Both the position numbers and the translations under genes were made by a program. A stretch of DNA of 64,000 bases from Actinokineospora diospyrosa (lineage in GTDB: Bacteria > Actinomycetota > Actinomycetes > Mycobacteriales > Pseudonocardiaceae), in contig NZ_JAMTCO010000018.1 of the NCBI RefSeq assembly GCF_024171925.1, positions 140,622-204,621 of the forward strand, given 5' to 3'. Below, one piece after another: positions 1-9,194 of this stretch (positions within the stretch are counted from its first letter, which is position 1; each line of letters begins with the position of its first letter). Under the pieces are notes generated by a model, which saw nothing but the letters and a program-made list of their open reading frames with translations, made no database searches and was not told the DNA's origin.

Positions 1-1
1 C

Positions 2-361
2 GGCTTCGAGCAGACCCAGATCGGCGACGGCGACAACTTCGACTACACCAGTTGGCGGCTCAACGGCGACGAACTGCTCGGCAGGCTCCGGATGGGCCCG
101 GAGTTCCCGGCCGACCAGGCCCCGTACTGGATGGTGTTCTTCGAGGTCGACCCCGAGATCGGCGCGGACGCCACGGCGGCCCTCGCGGTCCGGCTCGGCG
201 GCCGGGTCACGGTGCCGCCCTTCGACTCCCCGTACGGGCGGGCGGCCGTGCTCGCCGACGTCACCGGCGCCGAGTTCACCGTCCTCGACCGCTCACTGGC
301 GATCAGCGTGGTCCCCGAAGAGGAGATCGGCGCCGAAGTCGACGACCCGTACGACGACTGA
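2..361 (+). CDS. VOC family protein, C-terminal part (5' end outside window)
   Basis: The reading frame is open from the left edge and ends with TGA at 359-361, so only the last 119 residues are present. The residues resemble the second half of two-domain vicinal-oxygen-chelate (glyoxalase/bleomycin-resistance) proteins: a W-R-L strand, the segment APYWMVFFEV, and then VTVPPFDSPYGRAAVLADVTGAEFTV split around the usual G-R-x-A-V-L-x-D-P core. In this family that core carries metal or substrate contacts, but the substrate cannot be inferred here. The tail is acidic (DDPYDD). The gene converges on cdsA with a 96-bp gap. Confidence 0.75.
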   Translation, partial: GFEQTQIGDGDNFDYTSWRLNGDELLGRLRMGPEFPADQAPYWMVFFEVDPEIGADATAALAVRLGGRVTVPPFDSPYGRAAVLADVTGAEFTVLDRSLAISVVPEEEIGAEVDDPYDD

Positions 362-457
362 GCCCATTCCTCCCACCACCCACCCCCACTTCCCCACCCA
401 GCATCGTCCCCGGCTTGGCACGCTCGCCTATAGAGAGCCGCGGAGGACGTGGCGGGC

Positions 458-1363
458 CTAGCTCGGGATGAACAGCCGCAGCAGCAGCCAGGACACGACG
501 GCGGACGGCAGCAACGAGTCCATCCGGTCCATGAGGCCGCCGTGGCCGGGCAGCAGCGTGCCCATGTCCTTGATGCCCAGGTCCCGCTTGATCACCGACT
601 CGACCAGGTCGCCCAGCGTGGCGGTGGCGACTAGGGCGGCGCCGAACACCACGCCCTGCCACCACTGGCCGTCGAGCATCAGGGTGACGGTGAGCGCCCC
701 CGCGACGACACCGGCGACCAGCGACCCGGTGAAGCCCTCCCAGGACTTCTTCGGGCTGATCGTCGGTGCCATCGGGTGCTTGCCGAACAGCACACCGGCG
801 ATGTAGCCGCCGGTGTCGGAGCTGACCACCAGGATCAGGAAGCACAGCACCCGGTACGTGCCGTCCGCGGGGAGCACGAGCATCGCGGCGAACGAGGCGA
901 ACAGCGGCACGTAGGCGGCGGTGAACACCGACGCCGAGGCGTCCCGCAGGTACCCGGCCACGCCACCGCGCAACCGCCACAGCAGGCAGGCGAGGATGGT
1001 GACCACGAACGCGGCGAGCACCCCGTCGCGGCCGAACGGCCACGACAGCCACACCATGGCCTGCCCACCGAGCAGCACCGGCCACAGCGCGACCTCGACA
1101 CCGGCACCCCGGCGCAGCGCCCCGGCCAACTCCCAGGTGGCCACGGCGACCGCGAGCGCCACCACACCGACGAAGGTGTGCCGCACGGTCAGCAGCGAGG
1201 TCAGGATGACCGCGCCCAACCCGACCCCGACCCCGATGGCCGCGGGCAGGTTGCGACCCGCGCGGGGGGTCCGCGCGGCGGTCGGGCCGCCGGTGTCCGC
1301 GGCGCTCACCGGTGGGTCCCCGACCGAATCATGCTCCAGCTCCCCAACGGGTCCGGCCACCAT
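458..1363 (-). CDS. cdsA: Phosphatidate cytidylyltransferase (CDP-diglyceride synthase)
   Basis: Makes CDP-diacylglycerol from phosphatidate and CTP at the membrane, the branch point for phospholipids including phosphatidylinositol in actinobacteria. The 301-residue protein has a polar 35-residue head and then about eight hydrophobic segments. Near residues 251-267 lies the CdsA signature GDLVESVIKRDLGIKDM, followed by PGHGGLMDRMDS; the conserved S-x-D-T-G-G-Y-I-A-G stretch is earlier. It is the last gene of the rpsB-tsf-pyrH-frr-cdsA series, the usual order in actinobacteria, 26 bp after frr. Length is normal for the family. Confidence 0.95.
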   Translation of the reverse strand: MVAGPVGELEHDSVGDPPVSAADTGGPTAARTPRAGRNLPAAIGVGVGLGAVILTSLLTVRHTFVGVVALAVAVATWELAGALRRGAGVEVALWPVLLGGQAMVWLSWPFGRDGVLAAFVVTILACLLWRLRGGVAGYLRDASASVFTAAYVPLFASFAAMLVLPADGTYRVLCFLILVVSSDTGGYIAGVLFGKHPMAPTISPKKSWEGFTGSLVAGVVAGALTVTLMLDGQWWQGVVFGAALVATATLGDLVESVIKRDLGIKDMGTLLPGHGGLMDRMDSLLPSAVVSWLLLRLFIPS

Positions 1364-1389
1364 CGCGATCCCTCGTCCGTGCGCGGAGG

Positions 1390-1947
1390 TCAGACCTCCA
1401 GCAGCTCGGTTTCCTTGTGCTTGACCAGCTCTTCGACCTGGTGGACGTACTTGTCGGTCAGGTTCTGCAGCTCCTTCTCGGCGCGGGCGACGTCGTCCTC
1501 ACCGGACTCGCCGTCCTTGACCAGCCGGTCGAGCTCCTCCTTGGCCTTGCGCCGGACGCTGCGGATCGAGATCTTGGCGTCCTCGCCCTTGGTCTTGGCG
1601 ACCTTGACCATCTCCCGGCGCCGCTCCTCGGACAGCTGCGGGATGACCACCCGGATCACCGTGCCGTCGTTGCTGGGGTTGACCCCCAGGTCCGAGTCGC
1701 GGATCGCCTTCTCGATGGTGTTGAGCGCGCTGACGTCGTAGGGCTTGATGATCGCCATCCGGGCCTCCGGGATGGCGACGCTGGCGAGCTGGTTGAGCGG
1801 GGTGTACGCGCCGTAGTACTCGGCGGTGATCCGGGAGAACATCGAGGGCGTCGCGCGGCCGGTGCGGACCGCACCGAGGTCGTCCTTGGCCACCGACACC
1901 GCTTTTTCCATCTTTTCCTCGGCGTCGAGGAGTGTCTCGTCGATCAA
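1390..1947 (-). CDS. frr: Ribosome recycling factor
   Basis: Releases 70S ribosomes from mRNA after termination together with EF-G. The protein begins [17 protein letters not shown] and contains the conserved [10 protein letters not shown] and [13 protein letters not shown] segments (here [14 protein letters not shown]). I chose a TTG start at 1947: it gives 185 residues, the usual family length, and is preceded by AAGGAG with five bases between. The frame stays open upstream to 2034, but that extension (into pyrH) has no family similarity. It sits between pyrH and cdsA on the same strand. Confidence 0.95.
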   Translation of the reverse strand: MIDETLLDAEEKMEKAVSVAKDDLGAVRTGRATPSMFSRITAEYYGAYTPLNQLASVAIPEARMAIIKPYDVSALNTIEKAIRDSDLGVNPSNDGTVIRVVIPQLSEERRREMVKVAKTKGEDAKISIRSVRRKAKEELDRLVKDGESGEDDVARAEKELQNLTDKYVHQVEELVKHKETELLEV

Positions 1948-1990
1948 GGGTGCTCCTTGTCCATCTCCCGGCGAACCGGCTCGCCAGGGG

Positions 1991-2716
1991 TCACGCGGTT
2001 GGCGTACTGACCAGCGTGCCGATCCTCTCACCACGCACCGCGCGGGCGATGTTCCCCTCCGTCAGGAGGTTGAACACGATGATCGGCATGTTGTTGTCCA
2101 TGCAGAGGCTGAACGCGGTCGCGTCGGCCACCTTCAGGTCCCGCTCGAGCACCTCGCGGTGGGTGATGTCGGTGAACATCTTCGCGTCCGGCGTGGTCTT
2201 CGGGTCGGCGTCGTAGACCCCGTCGACCGCCTTGGCCATCAGCACCACGTCGCAGCCGATCTCCAGCGCGCGCTGGGCGGCCGCGGTGTCGGTGGAGAAG
2301 TAGGGCATGCCCACCCCGCAGCCGAAGATGACCACGCGGCCCTTCTCCAGGTGCCGCTCGGCGCGGCGCGGGATGTAGGGCTCGGCGACCTGGCCCATGG
2401 TGATGGCGGTCTGCACCCGCGTGTCGATGCCTTCCTTCTCCAGGAAGTCCTGCAGCGCGAGGCAGTTCATCACCGTGCCGAGCATCGCCATGTAGTCGGC
2501 CCGGTCGCGGTCCATGCCGCGCTGGCTCAGCTCCGCGCCGCGGAAGAAGTTGCCGCCGCCGATCACGATCGAGGTCTGCACACCGCCGCGGACCACGTCG
2601 GCGACCTGCCTGGCCACGGTGAGCACCACGTCGGGGTCGACGCCGATGCGGCCGCCGCCGAACATCTCGCCGCCGAGCTTGAGCAGCACGCGGCGGAAAC
2701 TGCCGTTCTGAGTCAC
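1991..2716 (-). CDS. pyrH: Uridylate kinase
   Basis: Phosphorylates UMP to UDP with ATP in the cytoplasm. The 241-residue amino-acid-kinase-fold protein has the N-terminal LLKLGGEMF, the nucleotide-binding [11 protein letters not shown] and the C-terminal segment [20 protein letters not shown] typical of bacterial hexameric UMP kinases. The start is GTG at 2716, preceded by a strong GAGGAGGGG ribosome binding site. It lies between tsf and frr, the classical order. A hairpin separates it from tsf, so it may also be transcribed from its own promoter. Confidence 0.96.
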   Translation of the reverse strand: MTQNGSFRRVLLKLGGEMFGGGRIGVDPDVVLTVARQVADVVRGGVQTSIVIGGGNFFRGAELSQRGMDRDRADYMAMLGTVMNCLALQDFLEKEGIDTRVQTAITMGQVAEPYIPRRAERHLEKGRVVIFGCGVGMPYFSTDTAAAQRALEIGCDVVLMAKAVDGVYDADPKTTPDAKMFTDITHREVLERDLKVADATAFSLCMDNNMPIIVFNLLTEGNIARAVRGERIGTLVSTPTA

Positions 2717-2737
2717 GTAGACCCCTCCTCGTGACTA

Positions 2738-2769
2738 TGCCCCGCCCTCGGGGATCCGGGGGCGGGGCA
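2738..2769 (-). terminator. GC-rich hairpin between tsf and pyrH
   Basis: A perfect 10-bp stem (TGCCCCGCCC at 2738-2747 and GGGCGGGGCA at 2760-2769) with a 12-base loop lies just after the tsf stop codon. No T-run follows on the minus strand, so it may be a weak terminator, an attenuator or an mRNA-stabilising stem. Confidence 0.55.
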
Positions 2770-2801
2770 CAACCCTAATCACTCCAGGTGCCGCGGGCGG
2801 G

Positions 2802-3617
2802 TCAGGACTGGCCGACCTCGAACCGGGCGAAGCGGGTGACGGTGACGCCCGCGTCGTCGAGCAGCGCCTTGACCGACTTCTTCGAGTCGAACACCGAGGA
2901 CTGCTCGAGCAGCACGACGTCCTTGTAGAAGCCGTTGACCCGACCCTCGACGATCTTGGGCAGCGCCGCTTCCGGCTTGCCCTCCTCGCGGGCGGTCTCC
3001 TCGGCGATGCGCCGCTCACCGTCGACGATGTCACCGGGGACCTCGTCGCGGGTCACGTAGCGCGGCTTCATGGCCGCGATCTGCTGCGCGGTCTGCTTGG
3101 CCACGTCGTCACCGGCACCGGTGAACTCGACCAGCACACCGACCGCCGGGGGCAGGTCGGAGGCGCGCTTGTGCAGGTAGGTGCTGACCGTGCCGGTGAA
3201 GTTGACCACCCGGCGCAGCTCCAGCTTCTCGCCGATCTTGGCCGAGAGGGCCTGCACCGCGTCGTCCACGGTGGTGCCCTCGAGCGGGGCGGCCTTGAGG
3301 GCGTCGAGGTCGGCGGCGCCGGAGGACTTCGCGGCGGCGACGATCTTGTTCGCCAGCTCCTGGAACTCCTCGTTCTTGGCGACGAAGTCGGTCTCGCAGT
3401 TCAGCTCGACCAGCACACCGCCGTCGGCGGCGACCAGGCCCTGTGCGGTGGCGCGCTCAGCGCGCTTGCCGACGTCCTTGGCGCCCTTGATGCGCAGGAT
3501 CTCGACTGCCTTGTCGAAGTCGCCCTCGGTCTCGGTGAGCGCCTTCTTGCAGTCCATCATCCCGGCGCCGGTCAGGTCCCGGAGCCTCTTGACGTCGGCC
3601 GCGGTGAAGTTCGACAT
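2802..3617 (-). CDS. tsf: Translation elongation factor Ts
   Basis: Guanine-nucleotide exchange factor for EF-Tu. The 271-residue protein starts with the UBA-like N-terminal domain and carries both family signatures: [16 protein letters not shown] near residues 12-27 and [15 protein letters not shown] near 70-86. Length is typical of actinobacteria. It follows rpsB on the same strand after 79 bp containing a strong hairpin, the standard rpsB-tsf pairing. Confidence 0.97.
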   Translation of the reverse strand: MSNFTAADVKRLRDLTGAGMMDCKKALTETEGDFDKAVEILRIKGAKDVGKRAERATAQGLVAADGGVLVELNCETDFVAKNEEFQELANKIVAAAKSSGAADLDALKAAPLEGTTVDDAVQALSAKIGEKLELRRVVNFTGTVSTYLHKRASDLPPAVGVLVEFTGAGDDVAKQTAQQIAAMKPRYVTRDEVPGDIVDGERRIAEETAREEGKPEAALPKIVEGRVNGFYKDVVLLEQSSVFDSKKSVKALLDDAGVTVTRFARFEVGQS

Positions 3618-3660
3618 CGTGCGTTTTCCGTCCTTCTTCGGGTACGCGCGTGGGGGTGGT

Positions 3661-3689
3661 ACCCCGGCGGGCCACCGGCCCGCCGGGGT
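3661..3689 (-). terminator. Strong hairpin between rpsB and tsf
   Basis: A 13-bp perfect stem (ACCCCGGCGGGCC / GGCCCGCCGGGGT) with a three-base ACC loop lies 7 bp past the rpsB stop. It has no T-run. In rpsB-tsf operons a stem here is often an attenuator that lowers tsf expression relative to rpsB; that role is inferred. Confidence 0.6.
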
Positions 3690-3696
3690 GTGCTGA

Positions 3697-4539
3697 TCAG
3701 GACTCGGCCGGGGCGTCGGTCGCGTCGGCGGCCGGGGCCGCGGGCTGCTCGGCCTCGGCGGCGACGGGCTCGGCGCCCGCGAGCAGCTCCTGCTCCCACT
3801 CGGCCAGCGGCTCGGCGGCCGCCTCGGGCTTGTCCGAGCCGTTGCGCGCGCCGGAGCGGGCGATCAGACCAGCGGCGACCGCCTCGGCGACGACCTTGGT
3901 CAGCAGCGCGGCGGAGCGGATCGCGTCGTCGTTGCCCGGGATCGGGTAGTCGACCTCGTCGGGGTCGCAGTTGGTGTCGAGGATCGCCACGATCGGGATG
4001 TGCAGCTTGCGCGCCTCACCGACGGCGATGTGCTCCTTCTTGGTGTCCACGATCCAGATGGCGGAGGGGACCTTCGCCATGTCGCGGATACCGCCGAGGG
4101 TGCGGTCGAGCTTGTCCTTCTCACGGGTGAGCATCAGGATCTCCTTCTTGGTGAGACCCTGGAAACCGCCCGTCTGCTCCATCGCCTCGAGCTCCTTGAG
4201 GCGCTGCAGGCGCTTGTGGACGGTGGAGAAGTTGGTGAGCATGCCGCCCAGCCAGCGCTGGTTGACGAACGGCATCCCGACCCGCTTGGCCTCGCTGGCG
4301 ATGGCCTCCTGCGCCTGCTTCTTCGTGCCGACGAACAGGATCGAGCCACCGTGCGCGACGGTCTCCTTGACGAACTCGAACGCGCGGTCGATGTAGGTCA
4401 GCGTCTGGCGCAGGTCGATGATGTAGATGCCGTTGCGGTCGGTGAGGATGTACCGCTTCATCTTCGGGTTCCAGCGGCGGGTCTGGTGCCCGAAGTGCAC
4501 GCCGGAATCCAACAACTGCTTCATGGTGACGACGGCCAT
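3697..4539 (-). CDS. rpsB: 30S ribosomal protein S2
   Basis: Component of the small ribosomal subunit. The protein contains [21 protein letters not shown] near its start, [10 protein letters not shown] in the middle and [14 protein letters not shown] near residue 195-210, all signatures of S2. The 280-residue length reflects an actinobacterial C-terminal extension rich in Ala, Glu and Pro. It begins the rpsB-tsf-pyrH-frr-cdsA series. The long untranslated stretch before it probably holds its promoter and leader. Confidence 0.97.
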   Translation of the reverse strand: MAVVTMKQLLDSGVHFGHQTRRWNPKMKRYILTDRNGIYIIDLRQTLTYIDRAFEFVKETVAHGGSILFVGTKKQAQEAIASEAKRVGMPFVNQRWLGGMLTNFSTVHKRLQRLKELEAMEQTGGFQGLTKKEILMLTREKDKLDRTLGGIRDMAKVPSAIWIVDTKKEHIAVGEARKLHIPIVAILDTNCDPDEVDYPIPGNDDAIRSAALLTKVVAEAVAAGLIARSGARNGSDKPEAAAEPLAEWEQELLAGAEPVAAEAEQPAAPAADATDAPAES

Positions 4540-4890
4540 GGCCGGTTACGCACCTCTTCGTTCGGGCGCGCGCGGCTGGTTGGGCCGGGCGCGCGATGCG
4601 GTTCGCGGCGGACCCGGTGGGACCGCCGCCCTGGTGCCGTGCGGACGCCCGGACCCGGTGGTGTGAGCACCATCGAGACCGCCGGGCGTCGGTGACCGCG
4701 GTCCGTGGGACCGTGGACGCGCACTGGCACGCGAAGTCGTCCGGTGAAGACCACAGGACGCGGGGCAAAGTGTACGCCGGGTGTGCTGGAGATCCGGAAT
4801 CGGATTCCGACTCATCCACAACCCCACCGGTTGTCCACAGATCCCGACCACCCCTGGCGCCGCCCCGACCACCCCCGCCATCGTGGTCGC
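4540..4890. other. Divergent intergenic region rpsB / M23 peptidase
   Basis: This 351-bp gap between two divergent genes is GC-rich and contains no convincing ORF. It should hold the rpsB promoter and leader and the promoter of the peptidase gene. The only motif I can point to is a pair of DnaA-box-like sequences at 4813-4840. Confidence 0.5.
4813..4840 (+). promoter_or_regulatory. Paired DnaA-box-like motif, 19-bp spacing (site 1)
   Basis: CATCCACAA and TTGTCCACA lie in the same orientation with their TCCACA cores at 4815 and 4834, exactly 19 bp apart. TTGTCCACA is the known actinobacterial DnaA-box consensus. The sequence joining the boxes is the reverse complement of the one at 11757-11780. 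It ends about 50 bp before the peptidase start. Function unknown. Confidence 0.5.
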
Positions 4891-5436
4891 ATGCGACTTG
4901 ACCTGCGAAAACTCGCCGCCCTGCTGGTGAGCTCCCTGCTGCTGTGGACCAGCGCCGCGGCCGCGGCGGTTGTGCCGCCCGTGCCCCTGTTCGCCGTGCC
5001 CGACCCACCGCGGCGGTGGACCTCGGCGTACGCGTCGCCGCTGCTCCCCGCGCGACCGGTCGCCCGACCGTTCCTGGCGCCCGCGCACCCGTACGGACCG
5101 GGTCACCGCGGGGTCGACTTACCCGGCGCCGTCGGCGAGCCGGTGCACGCCGCGGCCGACGGCGTGGTGGCGTTCGCGGGCGTCGTGGTGGACCGCGGGG
5201 TGGTGTCAGTGCGGCACGCGGGCGACCTGCGGACCACCTACGAGCCGGTGACGCCAGTGGTCACCGTTGGCGCTGCCGTGCACCGGGGCGACCAGATCGG
5301 TCTCTTGACCGCAGGCCACCCGGGCTGTGCGGAAGCGCCCGCGTGCCTGCACTGGGGCTTGCGCCGGGGCAAGGAGTACCTGGATCCGCTCATCGCCTTG
5401 CACCGCCCGCGCGTCCGGCTCCTGCCGAGCGTGTGA
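4891..5436 (+). CDS. Secreted M23 family metallopeptidase
   Basis: Probable peptidoglycan endopeptidase acting outside the membrane. The 181-residue protein starts with a signal peptide (LRKLAALLVSSLLLW then A-rich to about residue 27). The M23/LytM domain has the zinc motif HRGVDLPG (His and Asp ligands) and the C-terminal ACLHWGLR, equivalent to the usual LHFEI strand. The ATG at 4891 is chosen because it directly precedes the signal peptide; the frame upstream has no such features. M23 peptidase genes next to rpsB are common in actinobacteria. It is short, with no separate cell-wall-binding domain. Confidence 0.88.
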   Translation: MRLDLRKLAALLVSSLLLWTSAAAAAVVPPVPLFAVPDPPRRWTSAYASPLLPARPVARPFLAPAHPYGPGHRGVDLPGAVGEPVHAAADGVVAFAGVVVDRGVVSVRHAGDLRTTYEPVTPVVTVGAAVHRGDQIGLLTAGHPGCAEAPACLHWGLRRGKEYLDPLIALHRPRVRLLPSV

Positions 5437-5485
5437 CAGCCCTATAGACACTCGCCACTCGCTGGCGGCCTTCAGCGAACTCGAC

Positions 5486-5499
5486 GAAAGGAGGTGATC
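5486..5499 (-). other. Anti-Shine-Dalgarno-like sequence at the whiG stop codon
   Basis: Read on the minus strand, the whiG stop codon opens the sequence TGATCACCTCCTTTC, which matches the conserved 3' tail of 16S rRNA over about 14 bases. The plus strand therefore carries a perfect Shine-Dalgarno sequence, GAAAGGAGGTGATC, but no start codon follows at a usable distance. The match itself is certain; any role is speculative. Confidence 0.5.
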
Positions 5500-6433
5500 A
5501 GACCTCGGCGGTCTCCATCAGCTTGGCGCGCAGCCGCAGCACCGCCCTGGTGTGCAGTTGGCAGACCCGGGACTCGGTGACGCCGAGGACGCGGCCGATC
5601 TCGGCGAGGGTGAGGTTCTCGAAGTAGTAGAGGGTCACCACCACCCGGTCGCGTTCGACGAGCAGGCCGATGGCCTCGGCGAGCTGGCGGCGGTTGTCCT
5701 GGTCGACCAGCAGCGCGACCGGGTCCTCGGCCGCCTCGTCCTCGAGCACGTCGGCCAGCGAGTTGATGCCCCGGCCCGCGGCGGCCAGTTCGTCGAGGGC
5801 GACGACGCTGGTCAGCTGGAGCTGGGCGTAGACGTCGCGCAGTTCGCCGACGGACAGACCGAGCTCGCTGGCGAGCTCGGCGTCGTTGGGGGTGCGCTGC
5901 AGCTTGGCGCCGAGCCGCTCGATGCCGCGCTCGACCTCGCGGGCCCGGCCGCGCACGGTGCGCGGGACCCAGTCCTGGGCGCGCAGGTCGTCGAGGATCG
6001 CGCCGCGGATGCGCTGCATGGCGTAGGTCTCGAACTTGAGGCCGCGCTCGGGCTCGAACTTCTCGATCGCGTCGACCAGCCCGAAGATGCCGGACTGGAT
6101 CAGGTCGGAGACGTCGACGTGCGCGGGCAGGCCGGTGCCGACCCGGCCCGCGACGTACTTGACCAGCGGGGCGTAGTGCAGCACGAGCCGGTCGCGCAGG
6201 GCCTGGTCGCGGCCCTGGCCGAAGCGGCGCCAGAGCGCGACGATGCCCGCCTCGACGTCATCGGCGGTGCGGTGGTCGCCGGGCAGCACCCCGGAGGTCT
6301 GGCCCTCGCCGTAAGGGGCGGCGTTGCCTCTCACCTGGTCCGCCGGTCCAGCGGACCCGCCTGCCCGCGATGGCCGCGCCGATGCCCGGGTGCCATTCCC
6401 GCGGTCATCGGGAACGGGGGTGGGTACGGTCAT
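5498..6433 (-). CDS. whiG: FliA/WhiG family RNA polymerase sigma factor
   Basis: Alternative sigma factor of the sigma-28 class, which in Streptomyces directs early sporulation genes. The 311-residue protein has a disordered 65-residue head, then region 2 ([47 protein letters not shown] split across the -10 recognition helix), region 3 and region 4 ending with [23 protein letters not shown]. It overlaps the end of xerC by 29 bp, indicating co-transcription and probably translational coupling. In this lineage its targets may concern morphological differentiation or motility; the window does not say which. Confidence 0.93.
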   Translation of the reverse strand: MTVPTPVPDDRGNGTRASARPSRAGGSAGPADQVRGNAAPYGEGQTSGVLPGDHRTADDVEAGIVALWRRFGQGRDQALRDRLVLHYAPLVKYVAGRVGTGLPAHVDVSDLIQSGIFGLVDAIEKFEPERGLKFETYAMQRIRGAILDDLRAQDWVPRTVRGRAREVERGIERLGAKLQRTPNDAELASELGLSVGELRDVYAQLQLTSVVALDELAAAGRGINSLADVLEDEAAEDPVALLVDQDNRRQLAEAIGLLVERDRVVVTLYYFENLTLAEIGRVLGVTESRVCQLHTRAVLRLRAKLMETAEV

Positions 6434-7712
6434 GGATCGCCTTCAGCCGTTCGACGGTCACGTGGGTGTAGAGCTGCGTCGTTGAGAGCGTAGCGTGACC
6501 GAGTAACTCCTGGACGCTACGAAGGTCCGCACCTCCTTCGAGCAGGTGTGTCGCCGCTGAGTGACGAAGGCCGTGCGGAGCGAGGTCCGTTGCCCCCGGC
6601 ACGGCGGTGGTCACCCCATGCACGATACGCCGTACGGCGCTCGGGTGGAGCCTCCCGCCGCGAGTTCCCAGCAACAGTGCCCCGGGGGAATCGGCCCGGA
6701 CAAGTGACGGACGGCCCTGGTCGAGCCACAGCGACACCGCGGTCGCGGCCGGTACCCCGAACGGGACCACCCGTTCGCGGCCACCCTTGCCGAGCACCTT
6801 GGCCAACCGGTCCCGCAGGTCGAGGTCGGTCACGTCGAGTCCGCACAGCTCCGAGACCCGGACCCCGGTCGCGTAGAGCAGCTCGACCACCGCGTGATCA
6901 CGCAGTGCGACGGGGTCCATCTCCCGCGCGCCCGCCGCCGAGGCCCGCATCACCTCGTCGGCCTGGTCTTGCCGCAACACCGCGGGCAGCACCCGCTGTC
7001 GCTTGGGCGCTACCAGCCGCGCGCCCGCGTCGGCCGACAGGTACCCCTGCCGGTGCGCCCACGCGGTAAACCCGCGCGCGCCAGCCGCCCGCCGGGCCAG
7101 GGTCGTGCGCCCGACCCCGGCGTTGTGCTGCGCGGCCAACCACGCCCGCAGCCCCGGCAGCCGCACACCCACCCCGTCGAGCGCTCCGTCGGACACCCCG
7201 TCGATGTCGATTCCCCCGTCAATCCCCCCGGCTAGCGCAGTCGCCGGGGCCCCGGCACGGGCTCCGGTCGGGGTGGGCACCTCGGTCACGGCCACGTCGT
7301 CGTCCAACGCCGGTCGGGGGTCGCGGGATTCCCCGGCGGGGGGATCTGCACCCGGATTCGTGTCGCCACAGTCACCATGGTCGTACGGAACGGAGTCGCC
7401 GTTTCCCGCCATCCTGGCAAGTTGCGCATTGGCACCCACTGTGCCTGCCGGGTGACCACCCCCGCTGACCTCCGCTTCCGCGGCGCCCCCCGGCTGATCA
7501 CCTTCGCCCAACGGTGGACTGAATTCACCCGATTGAGGGTCATCGGCCGCGCTGATCCCGGCCAAGAACCCCAACAGGGACACCGCGTCCCCCAGGTAGG
7601 CGCGGACCGTGTGGGGGGAGTGGCCGCGCTCGTGGGTCAGGTGCCGCTCGTACTCGACCAGGGCTGCCCGCACCGGCCCGGGCAGCCGATCCCGAACGGC
7701 GACCAGGTCCAC
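6405..7712 (-). CDS. xerC: Tyrosine recombinase XerC with a large insertion
   Basis: Site-specific recombinase that resolves chromosome dimers at dif. The catalytic residues are present: Arg in ATGVRVSEL, Lys in [10 protein letters not shown], the H-x-x-R in PHGLRH, His in LLGHATL and the nucleophilic Tyr in STTQLYTHV. The N-terminal core-binding helix [21 protein letters not shown] is normal, but about 134 residues of Gly/Asp/Ala/Pro-rich, probably disordered sequence separate it from the next helix, [10 protein letters not shown]. The protein is thus about 435 residues against a usual 300. I use GTG at 7712, giving [10 protein letters not shown]; the frame extends to 8006 inside dprA, so the start is uncertain. 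It overlaps whiG. Confidence 0.88.
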   Translation of the reverse strand: MDLVAVRDRLPGPVRAALVEYERHLTHERGHSPHTVRAYLGDAVSLLGFLAGISAADDPQSGEFSPPLGEGDQPGGAAEAEVSGGGHPAGTVGANAQLARMAGNGDSVPYDHGDCGDTNPGADPPAGESRDPRPALDDDVAVTEVPTPTGARAGAPATALAGGIDGGIDIDGVSDGALDGVGVRLPGLRAWLAAQHNAGVGRTTLARRAAGARGFTAWAHRQGYLSADAGARLVAPKRQRVLPAVLRQDQADEVMRASAAGAREMDPVALRDHAVVELLYATGVRVSELCGLDVTDLDLRDRLAKVLGKGGRERVVPFGVPAATAVSLWLDQGRPSLVRADSPGALLLGTRGGRLHPSAVRRIVHGVTTAVPGATDLAPHGLRHSAATHLLEGGADLRSVQELLGHATLSTTQLYTHVTVERLKAIHDRTHPRSR

Positions 7713-7872
7713 CCGGGGGGTCCGCCCCCCGTGACCCCGACCCCCGGCAGCCCCACCATCAGCACGCGACACCCCGCCACGCTGCGGTACGAACCAGGCG
7801 TGGTCAAGCATCGCCACGCCCCAGCGGCCACGAACATCAACTCCCGCCCCGGCCCCGCGCGCGGATTCGGCG

Positions 7873-8994
7873 TCAAGTGCCCAGCCAGCCCTCCTCCGCG
7901 CGGGTGGCCAGCCCGGTGAGTTCGAGTTCGGGGAGCAGGGCCCGAACCCGGCCCAGCGGGACCCCGGACGCCCGGGCCAGGTGTTCCGGCGTGGTGGGGG
8001 TGGCACGGGACAGGGCGTCGTGGAGTTGAAGCGCTTGCGGGGACAGGCCGTCGGTCGGGCGCGGGGGTGGTGGTGCTTGCGGATCGGGCAGATCGCCGAT
8101 GGCGCCGATGGCCTCCAAGATGTCGGGGACGGAAGTGGCGAGGGTCGCGGTGCCGGAGCGGATCAGGTCGTGGCAGCCCTGGGAGACCGGCGAGCTGACC
8201 GGCCCGGGAACGGCCAACACGGCCTTGCCCAAGGCCGCGGCAGACGCAGCCGTGTTCCGAGCCCCACTGCGACGCCCGGCCTCCACTACGACCGTGCCAA
8301 CGGCCAAAGCAGCGATGAGTCGGTTGCGGACTAGAAAGCGGTACTTCGCGGGCGTAGTACCCGGCGGGTACTCGCTGATGACCGCCCCCTCCTTGGCCAC
8401 GTGATCAAGCAGCGTCGTGTGCGCGGCCGGATAGCTGATGTCCGCGCCACAAGCCAAGATGGCGAGCGTCGTGCCACGGGCGGCGAGGGCACCCCGATGC
8501 GCGGCGCCGTCGATGCCGAAAGCAGCACCGGAGACGATGGTGACGGACTGACCGGCGAGCTCGTAGGCAAACTCAGCGGCTGTGTGCTCGCCATAGGCAC
8601 TCGCGGCTCTAGCGCCGACAACAGCCGCGGACCGCCTGACTGCGTCGTCGAGCAGAGCAGGCCCACGGACCCACAACGCCAGCGGTGGCGCCGCCCACCG
8701 GAGCCCACGATCGCGCGCATTGGCGAGCGGCAACAAAGCCCACGCGGGCCACTCGTCATCCTCGGGCGTGACAAGCCGAATCCCCGCATCGGCCGCCTTG
8801 GCCAAATCCTCAGCCGCGATGTCCTGACCCACCCGAGCCGAAGTCTCATCGAGGACAGCCCGCGGCACCTCACCCCGCCGCACCAGTTCGGCGGACTCGA
8901 CAGGCCCGAGGTGCTCGACCAGAACACCGAGCGCCCCCGCGGGCGGCTCCGCTACCCGGGACAAGTAGGCGCGGGCCAACCGGACCTCATCCAC
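7873..8994 (-). CDS. dprA: DNA processing protein DprA
   Basis: Loads RecA on incoming single-stranded DNA during natural transformation. The 373-residue protein has a Rossmann-like DprA domain ([21 protein letters not shown], then [11 protein letters not shown] split by VSGAAF, and [20 protein letters not shown]) and a C-terminal winged helix that begins near [12 protein letters not shown]. The start is GTG at 8994; its first bases overlap the stop codon of a small upstream ORF by 8 bp. It lies between yifB (comM) and xerC, the usual actinobacterial order. Confidence 0.93.
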   Translation of the reverse strand: MDEVRLARAYLSRVAEPPAGALGVLVEHLGPVESAELVRRGEVPRAVLDETSARVGQDIAAEDLAKAADAGIRLVTPEDDEWPAWALLPLANARDRGLRWAAPPLALWVRGPALLDDAVRRSAAVVGARAASAYGEHTAAEFAYELAGQSVTIVSGAAFGIDGAAHRGALAARGTTLAILACGADISYPAAHTTLLDHVAKEGAVISEYPPGTTPAKYRFLVRNRLIAALAVGTVVVEAGRRSGARNTAASAAALGKAVLAVPGPVSSPVSQGCHDLIRSGTATLATSVPDILEAIGAIGDLPDPQAPPPPRPTDGLSPQALQLHDALSRATPTTPEHLARASGVPLGRVRALLPELELTGLATRAEEGWLGT

Positions 8995-9136
8995 CGCTCC
9001 TCCCCCACAGCGGGCAACCGCGCACCACAGCCCGCCCCCGGGCCACGACGAACTTCACCCGCACTCCCCCGGCTCTGGTCGGCACCACGCGCCACTCACC
9101 GGGAACAGGGCATGCGGGAACCACTACACGACTCAT
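8987..9136 (-). CDS. Small ORF (49 aa) overlapping the dprA start
   Basis: Not a family I recognise. The ORF begins ATG at 9136 with a very good ribosome binding site (GAGGAG, six bases before the start) and its stop overlaps the GTG of dprA by 8 bp, the layout of translational coupling. The product is basic and Val/Arg/Gly-rich (MSRVVVPACPVPGEWRVV at the start; three cysteines in all, at CPVP, RGCPLW and none paired closely). It could be a genuine small protein of the dprA operon or a leader ORF that controls dprA translation. The evidence is position and start signal only. Confidence 0.45.
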   Translation of the reverse strand: MSRVVVPACPVPGEWRVVPTRAGGVRVKFVVARGRAVVRGCPLWGRSGG

Positions 9137-9194
9137 CGATGTCTCCTCACTCAAAGGGCTGCACAACAACGGAAATCAACAAACGGGCTATTCG

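Noticed and set aside
303..1085. Long ORF overlapping cdsA in another frame
   Set aside because: Arg/Gly-rich shadow translation of cdsA; the real protein is in the other frame with clear family motifs.
1948..2034. Longer N-terminus for frr
   Set aside because: The extension overlaps pyrH and has no similarity; the TTG at 1947 has a proper ribosome binding site and gives the family length.
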